Below, one piece after another: positions 26,801-41,800 of a stretch of DNA of 64,000 nucleotides (positions are counted from its first letter, which is position 1; each line of letters begins with the position of its first letter). The position numbers were made by a program, and so were the translations under genes. The stretch is from contig CM072342.1 in the NCBI GenBank assembly GCA_036874045.1, positions 4,920,501 through 4,984,500 of the forward strand. The letters are read 5' to 3'. The notes under the pieces are model-generated. The model did no database searches. It saw only the letters and a list, made by a program, of their open reading frames with translations, and had not been told where the DNA came from. The stretch is from Cymodocea nodosa (lineage: Eukaryota; Streptophyta; Magnoliopsida; Alismatales; Cymodoceaceae).

Positions 26801-29800
26801 TCTTCTACAAGATCACTGTATAAAAAGACATTTTTTATATCAAGTTGATGAAGCTTCCATTGTTGATTAATAGCCATAGACAACAAGACTTTAATTGAGT
26901 TAAGATGAGCAACAGGTGAGAAAGTTTTTGCATAATTAACCTTGTACTTTTGTGTAAATCTCTTGGTGACGAGACGAGCCTTGTGCCTCTCTATAGAATC
27001 ATCTGGTTTGTACTTGAAAATGAAAACCCACTTGCAAGATATAATGTTAGCATTAGTAGGACAAGGAACTAGCTCTCACGTGTCACATGAACATAATGCT
27101 TCCATCTCTTGATCCTTAGCATTCTTTTATTTAGGAAGCTGCAAGGCTTCTTGATATGTCTCGGGCATATGCTTAGACATGACAACTAAAGTAAAAATAT
27201 AATAGGAAGGACTTGAGTGATCATAAGAAACAAAATTAGCAATTGAATGTTGGGTACATGTACATGAACCTTTGTGAAGGGCAAGTGGGAGATCATCAAA
27301 ATCTAGAGATGGTTGAAGAGAATGGTTGTTGGAATCGGTGTAGGGTTAGAATCTGTAGTTGAGGAGTCCATTGGAGGGGTCAAAAAAATAGTTTGAGGGC
27401 GTTGACTTTTGTGATACACCTGTAGTGGTTGATCTATAACAACGTTGTCATCTCCTAAGTCTTTAGATACAACATTATCAATATCTCCTTGGGAATCCTC
27501 AAAAATGTCACTATCATCCCTACTAACAGGACTAGAGGTAGGAAAATGAGGATCAGTAGGACAAGTGTCTACATGGAAATAAGATTGATCTTTAAAGAAG
27601 GTAACATCAGTCGAGGTATAATTGCATTTGGTGGGAGGGTGATAACATTTATAATCTTTTTGGATTTTAGAGTATCTCACAAACACACACTTGATGACTT
27701 GAGTATCAAGTTTATCTAAACCAGAGCTAAGATCATGGACATAGACAGTACATCTAAACACTGTAGGAGTCAAGCTAAATAACTTCTTATTAGGATGTAG
27801 ACGATGAATAGGAATCTCTCTCCTTAAAGGAGAAGATGACATCTTATTGACAAGGTACGTAGCTATAGGTTTATCTTATTAATGCTTCCTCTTAGCTACC
27901 TTATTTTGCTGAGAGGTGTGAGGACAAATAGTCTGGTAAAAGATTCCTTTTAACACATAAAATTTTTGAAAAACTGTGTTGACAAATTCTAAGGCATTAT
28001 TAGTATGCAAGCACTTGGGAGTAATAGAAAATTAAGCCTTAATTTCATTAATAAAGTTTTCGATAGTGGATACAATATTCTTCCTATCCTTCAAAAGATA
28101 CACCTAAAAAACTCTAAAAAAGTCATTCACGAAGACAAGATAATATCGATATCTATTTGGAAACATGACACGACTTGGTCCCTAAACATTACAGTGAACC
28201 AAGTCAAATATAACATGACTAACAGTAAATTGAACACGAGGAAATGTAGATTGACAATGTTTCCTTAATTGACACGACTCATTCAAAATTAGGTATAGAA
28301 ACCTATGACAAGGCTTGTTGAAGCTTCTGAATAGAAGGGTGACCTAACTAACGATGCCATAAAAGAGAAGACTCAATGATAGATGACAGCAAGATTGCGA
28401 AGCCACATGAAGGAGTATTACGGGCCAAGACATACACCTTAGAGCTACTTTTATGGCCCAAACTAATTCTCGTCTCCATCTACTGATCTTGAAAGGTACA
28501 ATGAAATGGAAAAAAGGTCACATAGCCGCATAATTGGACAGTGATGGAATTAATAAACAAAAGATTAATAGATAGGTCAGGGACATATAAGGTATTTTCA
28601 AGTCGAATATTGAAGGTGACATCGATGGTACTATGTTTAAATATTTGACATGGGCAAACATCAACAACAATTACATTATGTAAGTTTGGAATTTTCTGTA
28701 AACAAGAGAAAAGGATAGGATGTGTCGAGATGTACCTAAGTCTATAATCTAGGGATGAACCTCATTAGTAGCTATAGCCATGCTTGAGGTGGAAGCCAAG
28801 GATGTAGTGGTGGTAAGGTTGGATCTCTATGCTTGCTTTAATTTCTCATATTCCACTTGTGAGATAGTTACAGTTGAAGCATCAGAAGGAGGAGCATTAG
28901 GTACTTCAATTGTCTCTATTGTAGCTTGAGCCCAAGTTGGCTTCCTAAACTTTTCCCAACACTTTTCTGGCCTATAATTGGTCTTGCCACAGTGAGAGCA
29001 AGGAACTTTGCGCTTGCCTAATTTAGAGTTGGAGTGACTATCTTGCTTGTTGGGTGTGCTTCTAGCAACTAGAGCTTCTAAACTACCCATGTTGCCCACC
29101 TTAGAAATATGCAATACTCTAACGAAGGCAATCCCCAAATCAAGTGCAATGTCCCCACCTAAAAGCTATCCTCAAACTTGAGACACCAAGTTTGAAGGAA
29201 GGCTAGATAGAAACACTGCTACTTGGAGATCATTATAGTATCATTGCTACTTGGAGATCATTACAGTACCACTACAGCACCATCGGATCAGTAGTAGGTG
29301 GTTGATAGACATTTAGTTCTTCAAATAGAGATCTCATGGTCCTAAAATACTCTTGTATAGATTGACCAGACATTCGAAAAGTAAATATCTTTTCATAGAT
29401 ATCGTAGGCTTTCAAAATGTTCTTCTCCTTAGTGTACATCTATTTAAGGATGTCTTAAATTAACCTCGTAGGTTGAAACATCATCACACCCTTGGCTATT
29501 ATCGATTTCATGCTATTCTCATGCCACGTAATGACGGCAGAGTCATCAACAAACCAATCATCATAGGCACCATCGTTGACATCAAGAGGTAGTTGAGTGA
29601 GGTGCTGACTCTTCCTCTGTGTATTCACAAAAGTAAAGAAGTTCAACGACCATGTATGGTAGTTGAATTCATTTAACTTGATTGTCATTCCAAACAGTTG
29701 TCGGATGGTTGAATCCTTGCGAGCCATCAAATCCTTAGCTAGCCCCACAGAGGGAAGAAAAATGAATAGATTCAGCAGCCACCGTCTGCAAGAGGAACGA

Positions 29801-32800
29801 ATTTAGGCCTTATATGTGTCGACGACCTAGGCACTCTCGCAAGCTAGCATTGGTAGGAAGATGCATGACCCTAATGAGTCACCTAGCGAACAATAGAGTA
29901 GACTAGCAGAGAATGCATGATCGAACATGATGATCAGTGACGAGTGCGAGGAGGGTGGTGGTGAACGTGGGGAGCACAGTCAGCGATGACGATTGTAACC
30001 TAATCTTTGATACCATGTTTAGAACTAGGGTTGTATTTTTTCTTGCTTTAATTACAGTGAACAGTAGCATATATATGTAAGATAATCAGATTTCATAATT
30101 GGATCCAAATACCCAAATACAGCACATCTCTTGCCACAATTTTTAGTGGGAAAATTTCTGTGCAGCAGGAACCACACACGTGCATGGAAATTTTTAGCAT
30201 TTTCAGGCAATTAGGGAAGAACAATATTGGTAGTGTGGTTGATCTTTTGTAACTGTCGTAAGTCCCTTAATATGTGGTATAGATGTACTAATTACTTAAT
30301 AAAATTATTACCTATAAATAATACAATCATTGCCATATTTAATGCTTGTCAAAGGTATGGGTACCAAATTACACTAACAATTAGGTCATGTGGTTTATTC
30401 ACTTGATTCTCTTTTCTGATATCCTTCAATATTCTGTTGATCAGGAAAACTGTCCCGAGGAAGTATTAAAAGGAATATTAGAGGAAATAAGTTCACAGAA
30501 AGCTTATCATGAGAAGTGCATTCTTATGCTGGTTCATTCTTTACAGTCAGATAGTGAGGGTAAAGATGAAAAATGTAAGTTTGGAATTGATGGATCAGTT
30601 CTTCAATACAAGTACCAACTGATGGTATCTTCCATTCTTTTGACAAACCTACCTCGCCGTTTTAATGGTGCGTTGCTTATTTCTTTTATCTGTTACATTA
30701 TAAGCATCTAAGTGATATTTATATATGACACTTGCCACTACAATTTTTTTAACTACAGCAAAGTCATAGATCCAGTCCCTGCTTGATAAAAGTTTTGGAA
30801 ACCTACCTAGATTCAAGATTTGGCAACAAAACTGAGTTGCAACAGCATAGTAGTCCTTAATTCCACAATGTGAGATTGATGATATAAATCATTTATTTCC
30901 ATTTATTCCTATCAGTTACTAAATCTCCCGTTAATTTATGTAATTGTAAATATTTTTACAATTTCTAATTAAATAATTATTTAATTCTTTTTCTACCTCT
31001 TTTAACTTCATTTAAATTAGCTGATTTACCTTACGAGTGCATTTTTAGGCCTTCTATGGATATAACTAAATCATGCATGATGATTTTCTTTTATTTTATC
31101 ATTAATTAGTGCAACTTCTAACCTATTTAGGATGAAACCATCTCTTATCTCTTAGACTATTACTACTTTGTCAGTTCTTGTACTATTACGGACCATCCAA
31201 TATATCTAGGTGAATTGATGTCCTATAAAATTTCATTTTTAATTTTATAGGTAGTTTTTTATGACAATGCTTTTGATGCATTTCTTCACTTTGTCCATTC
31301 TATTTCTTTTAGTGAATAACATCCTTCATAACTTCTCCATTGTTACTAAATATGATCCTAAATATTATCATCTACAAATGATATATATCAAGGTATTTCT
31401 CCTTGTGCTTTTTTAGTTATTTTGTTCATATCAATATAAAAGGTGAAAACTTAGAGTTAATCATTGATGCAAACCTATGTTTATCAAAATTTTTTGACTC
31501 CACTAATTTTAACGCTTGCTATACTTTATCATGTATTTCTTTGATATTATTAATATAAGCAATGAGTAATTTTTCTTTCTAATACTTATCACAATACTTG
31601 TCTGGATATTTTATCTTAAGTTTTTTTCTAAACTAATGAAAACTATATGAAGATTCTTTTTCTCAAATTTAAGCTTTTCAATTAGTTGCTTACTTGCTTA
31701 AATAGATAAATAATTTCGATTGTGGATTTTACCTGCTTAAATACATATTGAATTTTAACGATATATGTCTCAGATTTCATTATTTGTTCCACTAACTTAA
31801 TACCTTGATAATTGCTACAATTTTGGATGTCATCCTTATTTTTAAATATAGCTATCTGATTACTCTTTTTTCATTTCTTTGACATTGTTTACTCATCCTA
31901 AAATGACTGAAGGGAGGTGTACAACTCTTGAACTGACTAGAGTTCATAAACTTGTGATATGTTCTTTTGATATTCATATGCATTCCTCAATGTATCTGAT
32001 AATGTCTTGACCTAATTAAGCATCATTACCTCATTTGAGATTTGCGTTTCTATATTGTTCAAAAGTCAATAAATGATGCTACAATCATTGCAATTCAATC
32101 ACCATATATAAGCATTTTCACATCGAATCTAATGTGAATACTTGGAATAATTTTTCCTATAAAAGATTGTTTTTACTGTTCCATTTGATATTTGCACCAC
32201 ATAGATTTTGTAACCATGCATCTTGAGTAGTCGAATGAGAAGATGCTGTTGCAATTATACAAACAACACAGTCCATGCTGTCCTGACTAAGAAACCAATT
32301 CTTCAGCAGACAAACAGGGAGAAACACCGCTTTACAGTGTTAAGTGTTATGTGCCATACTAGATGGTCTTATGGTAGGCCCAATAGTCCCATATTGGTTA
32401 CATTAGAAACTTGTGTAGGTTATTACGAACATGGGCTCTCCTCCCCTACAAGCTAGTTTTTGAGGTATATTCTCGTAGGTCCATATCAAGAACACTATTG
32501 ACATGCCAATGTCATTCACATCACACAATGATCTAACAGAACAGAATGGAGTCATCAGATGATCAGCAACTCACACCATCATTGACCAGTGGCCAGGGGC
32601 AGAATTGTTTTGGCATGACCTGCAGTTGACAGAAGGTTAGTAGGGAGGAGAAAGGGCCAAAATTGCCAGAGGTAGCTCGGTGGATGTTATAGATGTCCGA
32701 TAGCTGGATGTTTCTTTGGTTTCCTTCTCTCTTTTCTGAACCTAAGATCTGATAACATGTTTGGGGAGTCATTCATTCTTTATTAGAAAGAAGGTTACAT

Positions 32801-35800
32801 ATATATAGACCATAGATTTTGTGATAACGCAGCTAATAAGACATCTAAGATAACTACAGGAATATCCAATAACCCAACTCGTCTCAGTCTGACCACTAAT
32901 AAGATATCTAAGACATGGTTTTGCTTGAAATCTTATAAAATCAACAGATCACTTTCATGTGTATTTTGGGATAACATGGTTGATTTTGAAATGTGTATTA
33001 TATTTTGGCTTAAATATATTTTCAAAGATCTATTTCATCTAATACTTACAAGTAACACAATCCATTGCAAAATTTCAATTTCGTCTCAAGAAGTATAAAC
33101 CCATAGCTTGGTTTTTCTATCACCTCTATCATCATGCAAGATCACAATGAGAAAATCCTAAATTGGTTCATATTGAAAACTATTAATAATATGCAAGCAT
33201 TGCTTGCCACTTGATCTCTTTCTTGTAGCATGCTATAATGTTTTTAGCATTGTTACCATTCTATTATGTTTCTACTTCAGGTATGGCAGGATGGCACTAC
33301 AGTTTTCATTTGTAACGTTAGATATAATAGATATATATGTAAGTGTTGTTGTGTTGTTTGGTGGGTAAACAGATATCCATTTTATAGGATTGATGCCATT
33401 TTTCTTCCCTTCCAATATGATATTAGAGCCTAAGGGAAGATCCTAAGGGTCATCTTTTTTATTGTTATCAACTAGTCTTGGAAAATTTTTTAGTTAGATG
33501 TCAAAAATATCTTTCTATATGGTGGTTTAACTGAAGAAGTGTTTATGAAGTAACTACTGAGGTGTGTTGTTTAAGGTGAGAATCAAGTTTGCATGCTTAA
33601 GAAGGAAATTTATGAACTTAAGTAGTCGTTAGGTTTGGTTTGACAATTTCAATGAGATCACTTGTGATGATGGTTTCCACATTGTTGATCATTCAATATT
33701 CTACAAAAAGACAACTAATTGATGTGTTGTACCTGTAATTTTATGTAAATGACATTTATGGTAGGAAATGTTGTAGTAACTATTGAAGAAACAAAATGGT
33801 ACATAAATAGACATTTTGGGCCTATTTGTGCACCAAAAATGGTGAGAAATGAAATAATGGGAATGTGTGGAGAGGACGAGAAATAAAAATGATAGGAAAT
33901 GTCATTTTTATAGTGGTGTTTATGCATTAGAAGGAAATTTTGGAAAATTGAAGTTTAAGTGTTTGTGTAGTTATTGAAATTGATGGAAAATAAAAATGTA
34001 GTAGTTCTATCTAGATTTTAATTAATTTGATTAATATTAAATTATATGAAAAATTATAAAAATAATTATATTTTATGTAGATTATTTTAAATTAATTTTT
34101 TTCTAAATAAATTGTAAAAAAAAAATTTGCATGCAAAGAGATTTCATAAAAGATAAACATAACTTGGTGATAACTTTCAATCTTCATCCTCCCTTCACTA
34201 GTGTATGTTTTTGTCCACTTGTACATGATTGGTAACACAAATTCTATTGGATCAACTTACAATTCTTTTAAACATTCCCAAATATCATTGATTAATTGAA
34301 ATTAGTATAAAGAATTACGAAATCATCTAAGTTGATACTACAATATTATCATGCAAAATAGATCAACTTATATGTGACAAATAGGTCTAATTTATACACA
34401 ATATAGATGAATAAAAAAACTTGAGTCCATAAACAAAAATAGAATACACTTCAAATAGCTAATGAGATCATGTCATTCCAAATAAAAAATGATCAACAAA
34501 AATGAAATAAATAAATAAGTAGTATGCCCAAATTGAAAATAGCATACACTTTAAGTGACCAATGGTGTAGAATTGTTGCTTCTTCCTATAATGAGTGAGC
34601 ATGCATGGAATCAATGACTCACGAGTGACACTAATGAGTGAAAGACTTGAGCAGATAAGCTTCTTCTTGAGATAGGTGAGTGATAGTTTAAGGCTTTTAC
34701 TCTATGACAAACAAGCATGTGTGGAATCAATGACTAACATGTGGTAGTGACAATTTGGTTATGAGTAGAAGACTTGATGAGAGGGGCTTCTTCCTGCAAG
34801 CGTGTAAGCGAGCTTCTTCTTCCAATGGGCGAGTGCATGGCCAACAAGAGGGGCAACTTGTTATAAGGTTGTTGATTTCATTGGGTTTTGGTTGTGACAA
34901 GGTTATTGATTTCATTGGGTTCTAGTTGTGGGTGAGTTAGGTTGGGGTTTTCATTGTTTGACGAGGGGGAGAAGTTCACTCATTTTAGAGGTATAAGGTT
35001 AAGAAATGATGGTAGTTAATGGTTTATATATGTTGGAGATGATGAGAAATAATTTCTCATTATCTCCAATGACATAAACACAAAAAATGATGGAAAATTA
35101 TTTCATCATTTCCTTTCCTATCGTTTCTAGTTGCACAAACCCCTCATTATTACAAAAAATATGAGAAAGTCAATATACTTATTAGGAATTGAGTTTGCAT
35201 TTGTTGAGGGAAATTTTCCTTGTCTTAAAGGAATTATGTCCTAGACTTGCTAAAGGAGATTGGGATGGTAGGGTGTAAACTTGAAAATGCGCTTGAAGAG
35301 CAAAATCGTCCTTTTTGAGACATCACTTCAAAGTTATTGAGGATTTATGAAGATGCAGAAGGTTAATTGAAGAACTCATATATTTGTCATTTGACCAAAT
35401 ATAACATATGTTGTGAATCTTCTTAGTCAGTTTATGCATGAACCTAGAGATGTTCATTGGTAGGGAGCTATCCATGTTCTAACATATTTCAAATAGGTTC
35501 TAGGGGAATGACTCATATATGAGAGGTATGGACATTTAAATATTGAAAGATACTTTGATTCTAGTTATGTTAGAGATAAAAAGTCTACTTTTTGGTTTTT
35601 GCACATATATTGTAGACAACGTTTTTACATGACATATCAAAAAGTAAAATGTGATTTTCAAATCTAGTGTTGAGTTAGAGTTTTGATATTGCATGTGAAA
35701 TGATATGGTTAAGGTTATTTGTATAGGAGTTGAGGTTTACTATTCATATGCCTATGGTTATGTATTGTGACAATTAAATTATTATTTTTATTGTAAATAA

Positions 35801-38800
35801 TTTTACATTTCATGAGATAACAAAACATATTATGGTTAAATGTTACTTCATTTGAGATATGGTTATCAAGGTCAAGGATTGAAAAATCTATTTGTATCAA
35901 CAAAATATCATTGATATGGGTCAATTTTTGAAATACTTGATCTCAAAACCCATTGTATTTCAAATAATATGGTAGATTGGATGATTAATTGTGGAAGGTC
36001 TGTGCTGAACTGGTGAATTGATTAGGAGAGGATCATTTAGTCCATTTACAAGAGAGGATCAATTTAGCTATGCTACTCAAGATGAAGTTCATGGAGTTTG
36101 ACTCTTTCGTACATGTGATTGTAAACCATTGCTATACCATTATACTAGAAGAAGACCAACATTTTATAATGATAGCTATGATATACAACAAGAGGTAAAA
36201 TGAAAATCAAGGTCATTTTTATCACAAATCTTTAAAAATTTATAGATGATTGATCCTTAATTATATCATCAATTTCAATGTAATGATCTTTACAATTATA
36301 GTTCATATGAATGATCGTATGTTTTGATTATTACTTAAACATTGCATGGATAAATCTTTCGTTATCATATGAACCAAGCCATTGTTCATTAAGTTAATAT
36401 AGTGAAGGATATGAATGTCATTAAAGAGAAATCGACAAACCCTCTTTCTCATACAATGAATCAAACTATAATCAATTCTCATGGATAAGATTTCTTACCT
36501 ATGTGCTAAATAATGTATGTAATTAATAGATTATGGAATATTGTGCGGAAGATGTCATGAAATAAATACAAAATGTGGTTGGAATAATAAATACATTATT
36601 AAATGCTCAAAAATTATTGGATGCAACAAAGATACAAACTACATGGGTACAATCCATATGAGCCTCTTAGACATTCAATATGAAATTAATTTTTATATAA
36701 TACCATTGTTATTGAAATCATTTGTCATAGTAAGTTTTTGCAATAATTTGTATATGATTTAAGAGTGTTTATACATGTGACTACTATGTTCATATCTAAT
36801 TGACATTTTATACATGATATTTATTTAGTAAAATTATCTAATTTTTTTTATGTTTATCATAACTTTTATCTTATTCTTGAGTTTGAAGTTGAAGTTGAAA
36901 TTTTAAATTTTTTAATTATTTCCATAAAAGTTTTGTGTTTCCATTTATATGATCTTCAATTCTCAATATGTTTTCTTTTTTTATGGGACTGATCTTCAAT
37001 ATGATATTGACCTTTGAATCCTTGATTAAGAACGTCATATCCATTCTTTATGCTCAATCTTCAAATCAGCTAATAGATATTCTTACCAAAGGCTTGGGAA
37101 TAGGGGTTTTTGAAAATTTATGTACCAAGCTGGATATGTTTGATATATATGTTTCAGCTTGATGGAGATTGTTAGATATGATAGATATATTTGCAAATGT
37201 TATGTTATTTGGTGAGTAAATGAATATCCATTTAAATGGATATCCAAACACACACTAAACTCTTGTAACCTTAATATTATGAGGTTGATGCCATTTTTCT
37301 TCCCTTCCAACATTATCATTCAAGCACACCTATTATGTTGGTCCATTTATAGCAAAAGATCTGCTAAATATTTTTTACAATAAAACTGTAATGCATGATC
37401 TCCCCACTCAGAGATTTTTTGATCCTCGTAGGAAATCCAAAATTTGATTGTAATTCGTTGAGTGGGGTTTGTAATATTTCAAGTGTCTATATGCAAAGAT
37501 AAGTTGATCAGAGCTTCCCAAATTTCTGGCTTAATCATGTAGTTTTTACTTATTGAGTTTATTTGTCTTCCAATGTAGAGGTACTCCAAGTGTACTTTGG
37601 CAAGCAGTTGGAATATTTGAGTGGCTTGATGTCTGAGCAATGTGAACAAGATGCAGCTCAAATGAGTGCAAGTGATCGTCTTAAGAATCATTTTCCTTTA
37701 GTCGTAAGTGGAACATGTATAGGTAGAAGCCATCACAAAGCAGTCACCTCCAGTAACCATGAATTTGTTCAGAACATTGGCCAGGTTGTTTGTGATCTCA
37801 GAAATCTTGGATTTTCTTCTTTGACAGAGGATGCATATGCTTCTGCTATATTTTCACTTTTAAAGGTGAGTTTGTGTCGTAAGATGAGTTCAATATATTT
37901 TCAATAGTCTTTAGTTATTTATATTTGGAATTGCATGTTGACTAAATCTGAAGATCCTGTTGAAAATGCATTTTACCTCTTTATTTGATTACAGTTAAAT
38001 TTTGTCAAAGTATTCCTTTTTCTAAATTATTCTGTTGTAACAGGCTAAGGTATATGCTTTTGCTGGGGATGGCTACCGTGTTCCTGTGTTGGAGTTGATC
38101 AAAGTGTGGATACAGGTGCTTGTTGGTTTTTGTTGTGTTCTATAATGGAGTGCAGTGCCCAATCATTTTCTATATGCTCTAAAAAAGGGTCTTTGAAGAT
38201 AATTTATTTAAGTTATGTGATTTTCATGTTCTTTGAGAATTTTTTTTTCTAATGAAGATTTTTTTGTCCAATGAAGAATTTATAATGATAATCATTCATG
38301 CTAAGATAAATTTTCTGATCACATTCTCAACAATTAATCAGAATCTTTAAATATGTTTTATCTTTGTGCTTTACTCAACCTATTATCTTTTTACTCACAC
38401 ACCACACACTTTCTTTAACATTACTCTTGTGGAGAGACCTACTGGCTTGCAATGCCTTGAATTTTCAATCTGTCACACAACAGATATACCTCCATGTGTG
38501 CTAAAATTTCGGTCAGTCGGTGGTTCAGTCTGCACACAAGTTGTGGCTTTCAAGGAATCTCTTTCTTCCATACTTATGGTAGAAAATATCTACTGCTAAA
38601 TCTTGCTAACTTTGTAGTCAATAATAAAAATAATTAAACCATAACAAACTAACAAGTGGGTATTTCTATAAGTCCTCCCCACATGTACTCTTTTGTTTTT
38701 TGGGCCTCTACCTTATAAATAGATTGGAAATTTTTTCTTTTAAAAAAAGGTATTTCTGTAATAACAGGACAACAAATAATAAATGTGTAAAACAGCCGAT

Positions 38801-41800
38801 AAAACATTACTTCTCTCCTTCTCTGCTAAACATTGAACCCTTGATCAAAGAAGTGAAGACCATAAGTCTTGCTGCCAAGTTATCAAGGAACTCGGAAGCT
38901 GAGAAAACATTACTCAATACATTTAAGCATCTTGACTGTATATTTGCTGGAATTTCTAACCTGGACCTATCTCAGGTTCGTAACACATCCCATACCGTGC
39001 TACAAACCATTGTTCAAAATTAAATTAAACATTTGATCAGATAATCAGTCATGGTTCATTTCTTAAATTATTCATATAAAACCATTGGAAGGTCATTGGT
39101 AAAACTCCACATAGAACATACAGAAAATAAAATAAAATTTTCATTTATTATTGCATCTATTAATCCTTGTTCTCATTTTTAAAATTTCTTCTTAGCATTG
39201 TTCTTATTCTTATTCTTCATTCCTGTCCTTGTACCTTAACATGTGTGGGCCTAGTTTGTTATTTTCATGCCTCATCTTATTTTTTGTGGGTTATTTTATT
39301 CTTCTTATTGCAATTAGGACTTACCATTGTATGGTCTGCAATGGTTAAGAAAATCATTTTTTCTTCCTGTCTTTTATCTGTATTAAAAAAATCAGGTAAA
39401 GTATAACACAATTCTTTGATTATCTTTAAGTTTGCAATGAAGGTTACTTGTACAAAGCGATTATATGTTGGGTGGCTAATGCACCACCTCATCAGGGTGC
39501 TCATACTTGATGGACCTATGGTTGCTATGTAAGGTTCCTTTTGACATTTGTATGTGGACTCTTGTATTTTTTGCAAACTTCCACCAACATTTCAGTCGAA
39601 TTTCGACATGCTTTGGTTTTTCATTAGATTGAAGCCTGATAGGACATCCATGTTGGGTATCTTGCTTTTGGTGCCTGTGGTCAGTTATCTTGCCTTAAAA
39701 GGACAAGTGTATTTAGTAATGTAGCATAAGGTAGATTGGTCAATAGTAATGTAGATTGGTGGTCTATTCATTATCAAGCATAAGGTAGATTGGTCAATAG
39801 TAATGTATAAAACTTCTTTGGTGGCTTAGGTCTTAAGATAGATGAATGAAATTAATTATGCTGAGACCTTTTTCCTGTGATTTAAAAACAGATTATTAGT
39901 GTAGTATCACAAAAGCAAACTATAGGGACACAAATTTTTAGGTAGTCCTTCAATTGTGTGCATCCACCCTTAAGGTTGCACTTGAGCCTATCAATATTTA
40001 AATCCGATGTTGTTAAAAGTCAATGCCCCACCTCACAATTCAGTGTTTTTGACTTCAAATAGACAAATGAAATTGATTGTGCTGAGACATTTTTTCCAAT
40101 TGTCTAACTAAATTCAATTCTAGTTCCTTGGTTTATTGTTGTCAACTTTTCTCGCTAGTTGTGTGACATTAATGTAAAATATCGTAACTTTTCCAAGTAA
40201 CTTCAAGATATGTTGCCTAGGGGATGGATTGTGTGTGTCTCCTTTGGACTTAAAATAGATGAATGAAATTGATTATAGTTGGAGGAAAGGATGGAGAAGA
40301 ATCATTGTATTCCTCAGAGAGATGTGTTACAAGAGATTATATAGGAGTACATAAATGGATATCCATTTAACTAAATGGATCCAAACATATGCATAACACA
40401 ACATAATACAACTCTAACACTCTCTCTCAAGTTGAAGTATATATATTAATCATGCTTTGCTTGCTAGATAGACTTCCAAAACGGCCTGAACCAAGACCTT
40501 TAGTGAGAATATCTATTAATTGGTCTTTAGACCTTGTATATGCTGAGACATTTTTTCCTCTTGTCCAACTAAATTCTATGCTAGTTCCTTGGTTTGTTGC
40601 CATCAACATTTCATGCTAGTTGTGTGATCTTAATGTAAAATGTTGTAACTTTTCCAAGTAACTTCAAGATATGTTGCTTAGGGGATGGATTGTGTGCATT
40701 TCCTGTGGAAGTGTATATACAGGTTGAAACAAAGTCTGTGTGGTTTAAAACATTTAGTAAAACTCTAATGGACATTGGATTTGTGCAATGTATGCTAGAT
40801 CACTTATTGTTTGTTAGTGTTAAATGCATGCAAATTACATGTGATGAGCATTTTGTATTATATATTAATATTTTTTGCAAATTAATTATTAAATAATATA
40901 TGATTTTTAAATCTTCATCTAAAAATTTGTTTCCTGTCATTTATTTAAGTATTTTTTTCTTCTTAATGGTACAAATGTTGTTGTTTATGGAGTAAATGGA
41001 TTAGGAATAATTGCTTCCTAAATTAAGTGACAACTTAGGTAATAATTGCTTTTGTTTTGAATTTTCGACTTTGAATCTATTGGTTTTTTATTTCAATTTC
41101 AATTTTGCATATCGATTAACCATTATAGGGTAGTTTTAGAAGATTAAAAAAATGATGGTTGTATATTTTACCATATTTGGAGGTGCGTCTTCCCTTAATA
41201 TCTATTATATAATATCAGCCTTTTTTTAAGTTACAAAGTGCTCTCCAAGTGAGGTAAAAATGTGATATCTGTGTTTGGCAAGATTTGGACTTGCGTTCAA
41301 AAACTTTATGTTCACCCTTTCAACCATCAAGCCAAGTTTCTTTGTTGTTTCAAAAAATTGATTTATAATAATTTACATTGTCATTTTATATAATAGATTT
41401 TTATGGACTATCATCTTTCTTTTTACGCTTCAAACCATATATTATGTAATTTACATGTATGTTATTTTAAAACGACATTTATTAAATAAAAATTAATAAT
41501 TAAAATATTCTCATATGCAATTTGCACATACTTTTCACTAGTGTTAAATTAAGAAAAGAACATGTGGCTATTTATTTTTGATGGCCTTTGTAGACTAGTT
41601 AATATCCTCTTGACAATAAGTGATACCATAGGTATTAGTGAAATGATGAATACCTTCATAGAATTTCCTTGCAAAGGAAAAAGGGAAGTCCGTGTATTTT
41701 TTGGTAATTGTGTTTGCATACACAAAATATGCAAGATTGGGTTATCATGAAGGAAGTATGTACTTGATGTCTTATAGGAGACTTGATCTCCTCAATTTCA

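Larger units (their letters stand above)
19914..30124 (-). mobile_element. Ty1-copia retroelement B, broken, host of nested element C
   Basis: Minus-strand element with LTRs of 109 bp at both ends (19914-20022 and 30016-30124), starting TG and ending CA. Flanks CAACT and CATCT are a plausible 5-bp duplication with one difference. A primer site complementary to initiator tRNA-Met (TGGTATCAAAG on the minus strand) abuts the right LTR. Parts from 5' to 3': gag about 29748-29455, zinc knuckle (CSHCG...) about 29138-28827, integrase about 28500-27300, reverse transcriptase about 26890-26200, RNase H about 26160-25660. I count about 14 differences between the LTRs (13%), so several million years old at rates used for plants. 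It carries multiple breaks. Element C entered at the very end of its pol region. Confidence 0.85.
33316..37312 (+). mobile_element. Ty1-copia retroelement D, plus strand, broken
   Basis: The only copia element here in the same direction as APC2. LTR remains lie at 33316-33417 and 37170-37312; they share TTAGATAT.ATAGATATAT and GATGCCATTTTTCTTCCCTT. A primer site (TGATATTAGAGCC) follows the left LTR and a GATGGAGATT tract precedes the right one. Parts: reverse transcriptase about 33470-33790 and 35160-35420, RNase H about 35420-35900, end of pol about 37030-37160. gag, protease and integrase are not recognisable, so it is internally incomplete. A TIR element (33818-35145) is inserted in the reverse transcriptase. 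No target duplication was found. Old, with many breaks. Confidence 0.75.
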
